From the NCBI GenBank assembly GCA_902491395.1, contig CABUHO010000006.1, positions 35,168-99,167 of the forward strand: a stretch of 64,000 bases of DNA. The letters are read 5' to 3'. Origin of the DNA: an uncultured Collinsella sp. (GTDB lineage: Bacteria > Actinomycetota > Coriobacteriia > Coriobacteriales > Coriobacteriaceae). Position numbers and translations under genes: made by a program. Position 1 is the first letter of the stretch, and the number at the start of each line of letters is the position of its first letter. Shown here piece after piece: positions 50,344-59,172 of this stretch. Under the pieces are notes generated by a model that saw only the letters and a program-made list of their open reading frames with translations, searched no databases and was not told the DNA's origin.

Positions 50344-52224
50344 CTAAATCGTGGGAAACGCGACGACGTCAGCGGGGCGTGCCAACGTCTCGGCAATTTG
50401 GTCTTGCACCTCGAGCAGGCAGTCGAGCAGCAGCGGGTTAAAGGTACCGCACTTACCGTCCAGGATCATCTGGATCGCTTCCTCGTGCGGGATAGCATCC
50501 TTGTACACGCGCACGCTCGTCAGCGCATCGTACACGTCGGCCACCGAAACCACCTGCGCGGCGATGGGGATATCGTCGCCCTTAAGGCCGTCGGGATAAC
50601 CCCTGCCATCCCAACGCTCGTGGTGCCAGCGCGCAATCTGGTACGCATATTCCATAAGCGCATTGCCGGCGTGATGGCGGCCCAGTTCGAGCAGCATGTC
50701 GGCGCCGATCGTGGTATGCGTCTTCATAATCTCGAATTCCTCGGACGTGAGGCGCCCGGGCTTGTTGAGAATCGCATCGTCAATCGACATCTTGCCGATA
50801 TCGTGCAGCGCCGAAGCCAGAGCAATCGTGGAGCGTTCCTCATTGTCGAGGAAGATATTGTCACTACGCTGGACCAGGCAGCCAAGCAGCAGCTCGGTCA
50901 GCTTCTCGATATTCGTAACGTGCCTGCCGCTCTCGCCATTGCGAAGCTCCATGACACCGGCCATGATGTCGATGAGCATGCGACTGTTCTTGACACGCTC
51001 GTTGTACTGCTGGGACAGCAGGCTCGTCAGACGGCGCTGTTTGGCGTATAGGCGGATGGTGTTGCTTACACGGCGGCGCACGACACGGGAGTCAAACGGG
51101 CGGTTGATATGGTCCGAGGCGCCCAGCTCATACGCGCGCAGCACCATATCATCGGAATCTTCGCTCGAGATCATGATGACAGGCAGATTGTCGATACCCG
51201 TTCGGCGCGACAGATCGGCCAGCACCTCAAAGCCGCTTATGCCCGGCATGACAATGTCCAGCAGCACGAGCGACAACTCATCGCCATAGCGGTCGACCAT
51301 GTCGAGCGCCGTACGACCGTTATCGGCCTCGAGGATGCAGTACTCGTCCCTGAGCATCTCGTTGAGAATGACTCGTTTCATCTCGGAGTCATCGACAATA
51401 AGCACCAAAGGCTTTTCGCTTTGGAAGGCCTCGATGGAATCGGCATCGGTCACGACCGTACCGGCTTTTGCCTTAGCGCGGCTCAATAACTGGACAGCGC
51501 GGCCAACGCCCTCATCGACCGTCTCGCCATGAATGCGAACGCCACCAACACATGCCGTCAAGCTCATGTACTCATGGCCCGGAATAATCGTGGCACGAAC
51601 GGCATCGGACACCTGATGCAGGCGACGGGCGAAGTCATCGGAGGGAATATTGGGCATGACAACCACAAACTTGTCGCAGCCATAGCGCACAAGCTCGTCA
51701 GTCGAACGAATTCCGCTGCGTATGGCTGTCGCCACAGCACCGAGCGCAAGGTCGCCGGCATGACGGCCACACGTATCGTTGAAGACCCTAAAATCATCAA
51801 GGTCGATCATCGCAACGCCGGCATTCATACGGGCGCCGCGAAGCTTTTCCTCGTAATACCGGCGATTGTGCACACTCGTCAGCACATCGGTGTAGACAAG
51901 GTCCTCTTCTGCAGCCTCTTGCTCATCGATCGGACGCACCATCAGCAGGACATGAGGCTCGCCCTCGACCTTCAGGGGGCGCAGATGGGCGCGGTACTCA
52001 ACGCCATCGTTGAGCAGTTGCTCCGACACCTCATCGGAATCTGTCAAGGCCTCAAGGCTCGACTGACGCAGACAAGGGCACCGATCGCCGGCGAGTAGGC
52101 AGTTAGGCTCGCTCTTAATCTGATCGGCCGACAGCAAACGTACCACGGGGTAGGTCTTCGCGACACGGGCGACCTCGGCGGCAGCCTCCTCGTCGGTTAG
52201 ATTGGCCTCGTGATTATTGAGCAT
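50344..52224 (-). CDS. GGDEF-like / receiver / HD-GYP signalling protein
   Basis: 626 residues. An N-terminal sensor-like part has three close cysteines (42, 49, 51). A GGDEF-fold domain (about 108-260) has the signature degenerated to GCDKF (182-186), so cyclase activity is unlikely. A receiver domain (271-390) has phospho-acceptor Asp323 in LLDIVMPG. An HD-GYP domain (about 410-620) has HDIGK (474-478) and the GYP motif (542-544), consistent with c-di-GMP phosphodiesterase activity. Probably one operon with the Hpt gene downstream. Confidence 0.9.
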   Translation of the reverse strand: MLNNHEANLTDEEAAAEVARVAKTYPVVRLLSADQIKSEPNCLLAGDRCPCLRQSSLEALTDSDEVSEQLLNDGVEYRAHLRPLKVEGEPHVLLMVRPIDEQEAAEEDLVYTDVLTSVHNRRYYEEKLRGARMNAGVAMIDLDDFRVFNDTCGRHAGDLALGAVATAIRSGIRSTDELVRYGCDKFVVVMPNIPSDDFARRLHQVSDAVRATIIPGHEYMSLTACVGGVRIHGETVDEGVGRAVQLLSRAKAKAGTVVTDADSIEAFQSEKPLVLIVDDSEMKRVILNEMLRDEYCILEADNGRTALDMVDRYGDELSLVLLDIVMPGISGFEVLADLSRRTGIDNLPVIMISSEDSDDMVLRAYELGASDHINRPFDSRVVRRRVSNTIRLYAKQRRLTSLLSQQYNERVKNSRMLIDIMAGVMELRNGESGRHVTNIEKLTELLLGCLVQRSDNIFLDNEERSTIALASALHDIGKMSIDDAILNKPGRLTSEEFEIMKTHTTIGADMLLELGRHHAGNALMEYAYQIARWHHERWDGRGYPDGLKGDDIPIAAQVVSVADVYDALTSVRVYKDAIPHEEAIQMILDGKCGTFNPLLLDCLLEVQDQIAETLARPADVVAFPTI

Positions 52225-52435
52225 ATGGGGCCCTTTCGATAGTTTCGCATGGTAGCGGTGGGTTCCAAATGTTACAAGAGTAACACCTTGCCGATGCAGG
52301 TAGGCACGTGAATGCTGTTACATTTTTATGAGTTGGCAGACGGCGCGATTGAAGCCGCAGACGTGAGGTTTTGAGCACATTTGTTAACACGGCCGAAACG
52401 TTTGCGGATGGAGCCTGTTTTGACTATTGCGGGTG

Positions 52436-53233
52436 CTAGAACCCCAGGATGCCACGGACAGCCCGGGCAGCCGCTGCCGGACGATCGCGCAGGCCGTTGT
52501 GCGCCCCGGGAATCGTTACGAGCGGACAGTCCAAAAGCTCAGCCGCCATCCTCGTGCCCGCCTCGCGGGGCGTGCCAATCGAGAGCCCGCCCAGGAGCAC
52601 AGCGGCCACCGTTTTTGACGCGCGAACGCTATTCCAATCGGGAACGCAGGTCATAGTAATCCCGTATTCGTTCGCCATGAAACTGCGGCCGTTGCGCAGG
52701 GCATGTTTGGCTTCCGCCTCGGTTAACTTGGGGGCCTCAGGGTCCGAATCGCCGATGGCGCCCAGGAAGGCCCGCAATGCCCTGGAGACCTTTCCCGCGG
52801 CGATCATCTCGAGCAAAACCGGGGCCGCGCCCAGGCCGGCACCCTCATCCGTCACGGCGGGTTCATGCAGAATCGCACGCGAGATTATGGCGGGGTTTGC
52901 ACGGAGAAGCTCCAGGGTCACCAGCGTACCGGCACTGTGCGCGAGCACGTTTGCCGGAGCGCCAATATGCTCGATAACGGCCTGCAGGTCGGCAGCCTGG
53001 ACGGCGAGGTCGTAGCGTCCGTCTACAGCGTCGCCGCTCTCGCCGCAACCGCGGCGGTCGTAGGCAATGACGCGGTAGTCACAGGCGAGCTCGCGGGCGA
53101 TACCGTCAAAAAAGGCACCGTCGACGCAGGCGCCGTGCACGCACACCAAGGCGGGTGTATCGGACGATACAACCGGGCCGGCATACTCGCGGCAGGCAAT
53201 CGTGGTGCCCGCATTCTCGACCGCAAAATCCAT
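52436..53233 (-). CDS. Alpha/beta hydrolase
   Basis: 265 residues of the alpha/beta hydrolase fold. CVHGACVDGAFFDG carries the oxyanion HG, AYDRRGCGES is typical, and the nucleophile Ser lies in AHSAGT (the usual GxSxG has Ala at the first position). The His of the triad is probably in PGAHNGLRD. Substrate unknown. No neighbours in the same unit and no clear ribosome site. Confidence 0.88.
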   Translation of the reverse strand: MDFAVENAGTTIACREYAGPVVSSDTPALVCVHGACVDGAFFDGIARELACDYRVIAYDRRGCGESGDAVDGRYDLAVQAADLQAVIEHIGAPANVLAHSAGTLVTLELLRANPAIISRAILHEPAVTDEGAGLGAAPVLLEMIAAGKVSRALRAFLGAIGDSDPEAPKLTEAEAKHALRNGRSFMANEYGITMTCVPDWNSVRASKTVAAVLLGGLSIGTPREAGTRMAAELLDCPLVTIPGAHNGLRDRPAAAARAVRGILGF

Positions 53234-53458
53234 ACTGTGTTCCCATCGTCAATGCCCATCCAGTTGCACGTCAGTACGGTTGGATAGACCCGCATTGCCT
53301 TACGCCTTGTTAACAGATTAACTGTACCCGACCTGAGGCTTTTCATGGCACGGCATCATGAGCGACGTGAAAAAACGAAACTTGTAAAGCAAGAGCCCGC
53401 GCCTTGCTTTGGAGCCGATGCTATGCTTAGGCACAATTGTCTTGAGGAGCATATGCCT

Positions 53459-54235
53459 ATGTCTACGTTTTTGAATGCCAGCCCCATCTTTGGGCCCGTT
53501 CGCAGTCGTCGCCTTGGCCTCTCGCTCGGCGTCAACATGATGCCCGCCAGCGGCAAAATCTGCACGTTCGACTGCATCTACTGCGAGAACGGCCTCAACG
53601 CCGAGCGCCCCTGCCACGAGCCGTATAACACGGCTGCCGTGGTGCTCGATGCACTCGAGGCAAAGCTGCGCGAGATGGCAACCGAGGGAGAGCTCCCCGA
53701 TGTGATCACGTTTGCCGGCAACGGTGAGCCCACCGCCGCACCGGAGTTTCCGCAGGCCATCGCCGGTGCCGTCGCGCTGCGCGACGAGCTTGCCCCAAAC
53801 TCCAAGATCGCCGTGCTCTCCAACGGCACGCGCGCCGACCGCCCCGAAGTGCACGACGCGCTCATGATGGTCGACGACAACATCCTCAAGCTCGATACGG
53901 TCGACCCGGCATTTATCCAGCTGCTCGATCAACCCGTTGGCCCCTACGATGTAGAGCACCAGATCGAGACGTTCGCGAGCTTTGGCGGTCATGTCATTAT
54001 CCAGACGATGTTTTTGACCGGCGAGTATCAGGGCAAGCTCATCGACAATACCGGCGAGGAGTACGTTGCCCCCTGGCTCGCGGCGCTCGAGCGCATTCGT
54101 CCGCAGGAGGCGACCATCTACACGGTGGCGCGCGAGACACCGGTCGCCGGCCTTGCCAAAGCGGCGCCCGAGGTGCTCGACGCCATTGCCGCGCGCGTTC
54201 AAGCCCTCGGCATTCCCTGCCAGGTGAGTTACTAG
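53459..54235 (+). CDS. Radical SAM protein (COG0731-like)
   Basis: 258 residues. The [4Fe-4S] motif CTFDCIYC (C-x3-C-x2-C) follows a short N-terminal strand with FGPVRSRRLG; FAGNGEPT is the GGE-like SAM-binding motif. Similar proteins are Fe-S oxidoreductases of unassigned function in the wybutosine-synthase-like group. The ATG at 53459 has GAGGAG nine bases upstream; ATG 53453 is too close to that site and the longer frame to 53345 is unsupported. Confidence 0.88.
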   Translation: MSTFLNASPIFGPVRSRRLGLSLGVNMMPASGKICTFDCIYCENGLNAERPCHEPYNTAAVVLDALEAKLREMATEGELPDVITFAGNGEPTAAPEFPQAIAGAVALRDELAPNSKIAVLSNGTRADRPEVHDALMMVDDNILKLDTVDPAFIQLLDQPVGPYDVEHQIETFASFGGHVIIQTMFLTGEYQGKLIDNTGEEYVAPWLAALERIRPQEATIYTVARETPVAGLAKAAPEVLDAIAARVQALGIPCQVSY

Positions 54236-54276
54236 CAAAACCACGCAGCAGCTAGTGTCAGCCATCCCGCTCCATC

Positions 54277-54343
54277 AGTTGCGGTGATATAGTTCCTATT
54301 TGTGCTGTTAAACCGCTTAAATCGGAACTATATCACCGCAACT
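54277..54343. repeat. Long hairpin, 20-bp perfect stem AGTTGCGGTGATATAGTTCC
   Basis: Arms 54277-54296 and 54324-54343 are perfectly complementary around a 27-base loop. The first half of the stem recurs at 62.65 kb. Confidence 0.85.
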
Positions 54344-54395
54344 TTTATGGACGCGTGGGTGGGCTATACTAGCTGCGAATGAAAGGAAGTTAGCC

Positions 54396-55283
54396 ATGTA
54401 TGACAAAGGACCCGTGCCTGGCCGCAACGACGCTTGCTGGTGCGGCAGCGGCAAGAAATACAAGAAATGCCACAGCGCCTTCGACGAGCGCCTCGAGCGC
54501 CTGTGGGAAGAGGGCTGGGAGGTTCTGCCCCGCACGCTCTACAAGACGCCCGCCGATATCGAGGGCATCAAGCGCTCCGCCGCCATCAACGTGGGCGTGC
54601 TCGACTACGTAGGCGAGCACATCGCCGCGGGCATGACCACCAACCAGATCGACCAGATGATCTACGACTACACCGTCGAGCACGGTGGCACGCCGGCCGA
54701 CCTCAACTACGAGGGCTATCCCAAGAGCGTGTGCACCTCGATCAACGACGTGGTCTGCCACGGTATCCCCTGCGATACGGACGTGCTGCACGAGGGCGAC
54801 ATTATCAACGTGGACTGCTCCACGATCTTGGACGGCTACTTTAGCGACTCGAGCCGTATGTTCTGCATCGGCGAAGTCTCGGCCGAGCGCCAGCGCCTGG
54901 TCGACGTCACCCGCGCCAGCGTGGAGGCGGGTCTGGCGGCCGTCAAGCCGTGGTTGCCGCTGTCCGTGATGGCCGAGGCCGTGCAAAAGACGGTCGAAGA
55001 CGCCGGCTTTAGCGTGGTGCGCGAGTACGGCGGGCACGGCATCGGTAAGGAGTTCCACGAGGACCCGTTTGTGGGCTTTACCACCGAGGCGCCCGATGTG
55101 GACACCATCATGGCTCCGGGCATGGTCTTTACCATCGAGCCTATGGTCAATGCCGGAGCGCCCGACATCAAGATTAGCAAGGGCGATGGTTGGTGCGTGC
55201 GCACCAAGGACGGCAGCGATTCGGCCCAGTGCGAGGTACAGCTCGTAGTGACCGAGGACGGCTACGAGCTGCTGAGCTGGTAG
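54396..55283 (+). CDS. map: Methionine aminopeptidase, type I, with SEC-C zinc motif
   Basis: 295 residues. Residues 7-26 are a SEC-C motif (PGRNDACWCGSGKKYKKCH) that binds zinc and may contact the ribosome, as in MetAP type Ic. The catalytic domain carries the metal ligands in NVDCSTILDGYFSDSS, GGHGIG and FTIEPM, although the first ligand segment reads DCS rather than the usual DxT. It removes the initiator Met from new proteins. GAAAGGAAGTTAGCC precedes the ATG. It ends at an intrinsic terminator. Confidence 0.93.
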   Translation: MYDKGPVPGRNDACWCGSGKKYKKCHSAFDERLERLWEEGWEVLPRTLYKTPADIEGIKRSAAINVGVLDYVGEHIAAGMTTNQIDQMIYDYTVEHGGTPADLNYEGYPKSVCTSINDVVCHGIPCDTDVLHEGDIINVDCSTILDGYFSDSSRMFCIGEVSAERQRLVDVTRASVEAGLAAVKPWLPLSVMAEAVQKTVEDAGFSVVREYGGHGIGKEFHEDPFVGFTTEAPDVDTIMAPGMVFTIEPMVNAGAPDIKISKGDGWCVRTKDGSDSAQCEVQLVVTEDGYELLSW

Positions 55284-55291
55284 CCGTGGAT

Positions 55292-55336
55292 GCGCCGGAT
55301 GCTGACGGGCACGCTCGTCTAGCATCCGGCGTTTTT
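55292..55336 (+). terminator. Intrinsic terminator of map
   Basis: GCGCCGGATGCT pairs with AGCATCCGGCG around a 17-base loop, followed by TTTTT. Confidence 0.88.
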
Positions 55337-55358
55337 GTTTGAACGTTTTGCCTGATAA

Positions 55359-55395
55359 AACCTGCCAAAATAAACCTGTCCCTTTTTGGCAGGTT
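55359..55395. repeat. Short hairpin repeat, variant AACCTGCCAAAA
   Basis: Perfect 12-bp arms AACCTGCCAAAA / TTTTGGCAGGTT with loop TAAACCTGTCCCT, ending 19 bases before a gene start. Confidence 0.85.
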
Positions 55396-55413
55396 GAGCG
55401 GAGAGGACTGCTT

Positions 55414-56349
55414 GTGAACATCCTGGTTTTGTTGCCCGTCAACGGCCGTCATCGCGCAATTCTTGAGTCGAGTGCTCCGGGCGAGGACTTTATCTACACG
55501 AGCGCCGACGCCGCCACGCGCAAGCAGGTCGCCGATGCGGACGTGATCTTGGGCAACATCGACCCTGGCATGCTCACGGCATGCGAGCATCTCCAGCTGT
55601 TGCAATTACAGACCGCCGGCTATGACGATTACTTGGCCGCCGGCACCGTGCCAGCCGACGCTAAGCTTTCCTGCTCGGTGGGTGCCTATGGCCAGGCCGT
55701 GAGCGAGCACATGTTTGCCATGGTCCTTTCCATGATCAAGCGCCTGCCCGGCTATCACGACTTGCAGCGCAAGCATCGCTGGGAGGATTTAGGTCCGGTC
55801 ACCTCGCTCAAAAACGCCAACGTGCTGGTGCTGGGCGCGGGCGATATCGGCGGCCACTTTGCCACGCTCTGCCGCAGCATGGGCGCGCACGTCCGCGGTA
55901 TCAAGCGTCATCCGCTCGTCTACCCCATCGTGTTTGAGGACATGGACGGCATGGACGCCCTCCCCGAGCGCCTGGCCGAGGCTGACATCGTCGCATCCTT
56001 TATGCCCAGCACACCCGAGACCCGCGGCCTGGCGAACGCCGAGTTCTTCGCCGCGATGAAACCGGGTGCCTTCTTTGCCAACGGCGGCCGCGGCGATCTT
56101 GTGGTCGCCGACGACTTGGTTGCGGCACTCGAGTCCGGGCACCTTGCCGGCGCTGCGGTCGACGTCACCGACCCCGAGCCGCTGCCTGAGACAAGCCCAC
56201 TGTGGGATGCGCCCAACATGCTCATCACGCCGCATATCTCGGGCTGGTTCCACTTGGAGGCTACGCTCAACAATGTGGTCGACATTGCCGCGGAGAATCT
56301 GCGTCACCTGCAGGCCGGCGAGACGCTTCGCTGCTGGATCGAACATTAG
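55414..56349 (+). CDS. D-isomer specific 2-hydroxyacid dehydrogenase
   Basis: 311 residues. The NAD-binding Rossmann domain has GAGDIGGHFA; the substrate/catalytic elements include NGGRGDLV (Arg), DPEPLPETSPLW and TPHISGW (His). It would reduce a 2-ketoacid or oxidise a D-2-hydroxyacid. The GTG at 55414 (VNILVLLP) follows GGAGAGGACTGCTT; the longer frame from 55339 includes the repeat hairpin and is rejected. Confidence 0.88.
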   Translation: MNILVLLPVNGRHRAILESSAPGEDFIYTSADAATRKQVADADVILGNIDPGMLTACEHLQLLQLQTAGYDDYLAAGTVPADAKLSCSVGAYGQAVSEHMFAMVLSMIKRLPGYHDLQRKHRWEDLGPVTSLKNANVLVLGAGDIGGHFATLCRSMGAHVRGIKRHPLVYPIVFEDMDGMDALPERLAEADIVASFMPSTPETRGLANAEFFAAMKPGAFFANGGRGDLVVADDLVAALESGHLAGAAVDVTDPEPLPETSPLWDAPNMLITPHISGWFHLEATLNNVVDIAAENLRHLQAGETLRCWIEH

Positions 56350-56354
56350 GGTTC

Positions 56355-56374
56355 CGCCGTTCTAACGAACGGCG
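56355..56374 (+). terminator. Small hairpin after the dehydrogenase gene
   Basis: CGCCGTTC-TAAC-GAACGGCG, six bases after the stop. No T-run. Confidence 0.45.
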
Positions 56375-56426
56375 TAATGAGCCGACGCTGCGAGCACGCC
56401 GTTTGGCCAATCTGCCGTTCAATTTC

Positions 56427-56458
56427 AAAGGCGCGACCAGAAGGTCAGCGCCTTTTCA
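56427..56458 (+). terminator. Intrinsic terminator between convergent genes
   Basis: AAAGGCGCGACC pairs with GGTCAGCGCCTTTT (one bulged A) around AGAA, with a T-run. Confidence 0.8.
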
Positions 56459-56528
56459 TTTCACGGCACCTTGGCGCAAACGGCGGGCTCTCGCTGACTT
56501 TTGTTCGACCTGCGGGATCTTCAAATTG

Positions 56529-57020
56529 CTAGAGCGTTGCTAAGTAATTTTTTGCGTCTTCTACACTCATTGCTGCGACGGGCGCATGCGAACAGAGCTT
56601 GACATCGTTGGTGACCAGGAGATCTGCTTGAGCACGTATTGCTGCCGCAATGATTAAATCGTCTTCGTAATCGCTATGGAGTTCACGCTGCCTGCTCGCC
56701 ATCCATATATCGCTCAGGTCACAGGGCACTGGCGTGGCAAGCTGCGACAGCACGCTAAGACAATCCCATGCAAGCGAAGTCGCCGCCGCAGCGGCATACG
56801 GGGAAAGCGAACCGTGCTCTCGCCGATACCATGCCTTATGTTCGCTTGAAATCAAATAGAACAGGTCTTTGGACGATGTCGCCGCATACAGCAAATCTAC
56901 CTGCGCCGTGCACGCATCGCGTAAAAACTCAATCGCCACCGAACGACCACGTCGTGAGGGAATGAAGTAATCGAGCCATACGTTGGTGTCGACCAAGATG
57001 CGCTTTGGAGTCTCACTCAT
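56529..57020 (-). CDS. PIN domain toxin (VapC-like)
   Basis: 163 residues. The PIN fold starts ILVDTNVWLDYF (catalytic Asp), has a central acidic region and ends DYEDDLIIAAAIRAQADLLVTND, giving the expected acidic quartet for an RNase. It overlaps the upstream antitoxin gene by eight bases. A toxin of a type II toxin-antitoxin module, likely cleaving RNA. Confidence 0.88.
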   Translation of the reverse strand: MSETPKRILVDTNVWLDYFIPSRRGRSVAIEFLRDACTAQVDLLYAATSSKDLFYLISSEHKAWYRREHGSLSPYAAAAATSLAWDCLSVLSQLATPVPCDLSDIWMASRQRELHSDYEDDLIIAAAIRAQADLLVTNDVKLCSHAPVAAMSVEDAKNYLATL

Positions 57021-57393
57021 AGAGCCAGCTCATCTCCTCGCCATAGCGATCCGCATAGGCATTCCGTTTGAGCCCTTCGTCGTCCGATGGCTGAGCCTTG
57101 GCCATATCGATTCCCGACTCACGGCAAGCAGCAGCGAACAGCTCCGATCCTTGGTCGATGAGTTCGAGTTTGCGCTTGGCGGCCTTTTCGCGCTCGCGCT
57201 GTTCCGTCCGGGCACGACTGGGCAGCAGGATATCCTCGAGCACACCGGGGCGATCGGCCAGCGACGCTGCAAGCTGCCAGAGCGCTCGCACCGCTTGGCT
57301 CGGCGTCATACCGGCCCTAGAGAGAGCGGCGTCCCCACTTCTTTTAAGATCGGCATCGAGTCGTACGTTGATCTGAGCGGCTGTTGTGGTCAT
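57013..57393 (-). CDS. RelB/DinJ-type antitoxin
   Basis: 126 residues. The N-terminal ribbon-helix-helix (INVRLDADLKRSGDAALSRAGMTPSQAVRALW) is typical of RelB/DinJ antitoxins and binds DNA and toxin. The rest is a charged helical region and a C-terminal tail. AAGGAGGGGTC precedes the ATG. Its pairing with a PIN toxin rather than a RelE/YafQ toxin is less usual. Four 9-bp direct repeats 54 bases upstream are probable operator sites. Confidence 0.87.
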   Translation of the reverse strand: MTTTAAQINVRLDADLKRSGDAALSRAGMTPSQAVRALWQLAASLADRPGVLEDILLPSRARTEQREREKAAKRKLELIDQGSELFAAACRESGIDMAKAQPSDDEGLKRNAYADRYGEEMSWLYE

Positions 57394-57446
57394 GACCCCT
57401 CCTTAATACTTCAAAACTATCATAAAACTCTATGGTAGATACGTAA

Positions 57447-57482
57447 AGCATGTATAGCATGTATAGCATGTATAGCATTTAT
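57447..57482. repeat. Four 9-bp direct repeats upstream of the antitoxin gene
   Basis: AGCATGTAT three times, then AGCATTTAT, head to tail with exact nine-base period. Likely operator iterons for the RelB-type protein or a slippage tract. Confidence 0.7.
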
Positions 57483-57587
57483 AAGCATTAGCCGTACTCT
57501 GTACACAAAAATCCGCCGAGGCACACTGCGCCTCGGCGGCCACGTATCACCGATCTAGTTCGGTTTCACCCCTTGCATTCGCCCAGA

Positions 57588-57628
57588 TAAAACCTACCAA
57601 AATTAACATCCCCTTTTGGTAGGTTTTA
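57588..57628. repeat. Short hairpin repeat, variant TAAAACCTACCAAAA
   Basis: Perfect 15-bp arms TAAAACCTACCAAAA / TTTTGGTAGGTTTTA with loop TTAACATCCCC. The stop codon of the M18 gene lies within the right arm, and the arm may serve as its terminator. Confidence 0.85.
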
Positions 57629-59011
57629 GAGCTCCACGCTTTCGGCGCCGTTGATGGTTAGGTTGCGCTCGTAGAAAGCCGTGAGGGCGCGGATGGCGTA
57701 CATCACGTCGCGCACGCCGCCGGTCTCGTAGCTCGAGTGCATGGCAAGCTGCGGCAGGCCCACGTCCACGGCATGCATGCTCGCCTGCATATTGGACAGA
57801 TTGCCGAGCGTGGAGCCGCCCGCCATATCGCTCTTGTTGGCGAAGGCCTGCGTGGGCACGTCGGCGTCGTCGCAAATAGCCTGGAACACCGCGCGGCTAA
57901 AGGCATCGGTGCAGTAGTGCTGGTTGGCGGCTTCCTTGATGACGATGCCGCCGTTAAGCACCACCTGGTTGCGGGCATCGCACTTCTCGGCGTGGTTGGG
58001 GTGCACGGCATGCGCGTTGTCGCAGCTCACGAGCATCGATGCGGCAAGGGCGCGATGATACGACTCGTCATCAAAGCCCAGCGATCCGTTGATGCGGCGC
58101 AGCGCGTCGGCCAAGAACGTCGACATGGCGCCCTGCTTGGTCTCGGAGCCAACCTCCTCGTTATCGAAGCAGCAGAAGACCGAGACGTCGTGCGCGTTCT
58201 CGGCGCCCAAAAAAGCCTGTAGCGAGGTATAGGCGCAGGCCAGGTCGTCAAGCTTGGGCGTCGAGATAAACTCGTCGGCCCAGCCCCAAATGCGCGCATC
58301 CTGACGATTGACCAGGAACAGATCGCGGCCCAGGATCTGCTCGGGCTCAACGTCCAGTTCATCAGCGATCAGGGCATCAAAATCTCCCTGCTTAAGGTCA
58401 CCGGCGCTGATGAGCGGGCACAGATCGACGGCTCGGTTGGGAGCAAAGCCCTCGTTGACGCCACGGTTCATATGGATGGCAAGGCTCGGGATAATAGCGA
58501 CCTCGCGCTCGGTGGCGAGCAGGCGGCTCTCAATGCGGTCACCCTCGCGCACCAGCACGCGGCCCGCGAGCGCCAGCGGGCGATCGAACCAGGTGTAGTC
58601 GATCATGCCGCCGTAGGCCTCGGTGTTCAGGCGCAATGTCTCGCCTGCGCCATCGAGCTCGGGCACAGCCTTGACCTTAAACGTCGGCGAATCGCTGTGC
58701 GACGCCGTCAGCTGAAAATGGTAGTCGCCGGCAACGCCGTCCTCGCCCCACGTCGCGGCCAGGTCCTCGCCCACCTTAAAGGCGATAACGCTCGAGGTGT
58801 TGCGCTGCGTGTAATAACGCCCGCCCGGCTCGATATCCCACGCCGCGTTCTCGGGCAGGTAGGTAAAGCCCGCCTCGTCGAGCTCGGCCATAATGGTCGC
58901 CGCCGTATGGAACATGCTGGGGCATGTCTCGATAAAGTCGATAAGGTCGTTGGCGGCCTCGATATCGTCGGCCGTCACATGCGCGCGCTCGGGCGTTTCC
59001 TGATCCGTCAT
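57626..59011 (-). CDS. M18 family aminopeptidase
   Basis: 461 residues of the aspartyl/M18 zinc aminopeptidase family (PepC/ApeB-like). Metal-binding regions are TASHSDSP (His, Asp), FDNEEVGS (Glu-Glu) and the late MAMHSSYETGG-like LAMHSSYETGG (His). It trims N-terminal residues from peptides in the cytosol. The ATG at 59011 (MTDQETPER) follows GGGGAGAGC; the frame to 59122 is not supported. It is divergent from the Ntn hydrolase gene. Confidence 0.92.
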   Translation of the reverse strand: MTDQETPERAHVTADDIEAANDLIDFIETCPSMFHTAATIMAELDEAGFTYLPENAAWDIEPGGRYYTQRNTSSVIAFKVGEDLAATWGEDGVAGDYHFQLTASHSDSPTFKVKAVPELDGAGETLRLNTEAYGGMIDYTWFDRPLALAGRVLVREGDRIESRLLATEREVAIIPSLAIHMNRGVNEGFAPNRAVDLCPLISAGDLKQGDFDALIADELDVEPEQILGRDLFLVNRQDARIWGWADEFISTPKLDDLACAYTSLQAFLGAENAHDVSVFCCFDNEEVGSETKQGAMSTFLADALRRINGSLGFDDESYHRALAASMLVSCDNAHAVHPNHAEKCDARNQVVLNGGIVIKEAANQHYCTDAFSRAVFQAICDDADVPTQAFANKSDMAGGSTLGNLSNMQASMHAVDVGLPQLAMHSSYETGGVRDVMYAIRALTAFYERNLTINGAESVEL

Positions 59012-59172
59012 GCTCTCCCCTTTCGCTGGGTTGATGGTCCCCTCCAGCATACCCCGCCGCGCCAGCGCCGCACTCTTCATTCCGTGCTTAATTCCGCGCC
59101 GCTCACCAAGTTGAGTCATCATGCCCGCGCTCCTTTTGCGACAATTGCACTAACAGGACGAGAGGAGTCGTC

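Noticed and set aside
57447..57482. CRISPR-like reading of the 9-bp repeats
   Set aside because: Units are contiguous without spacers and far too short for CRISPR.
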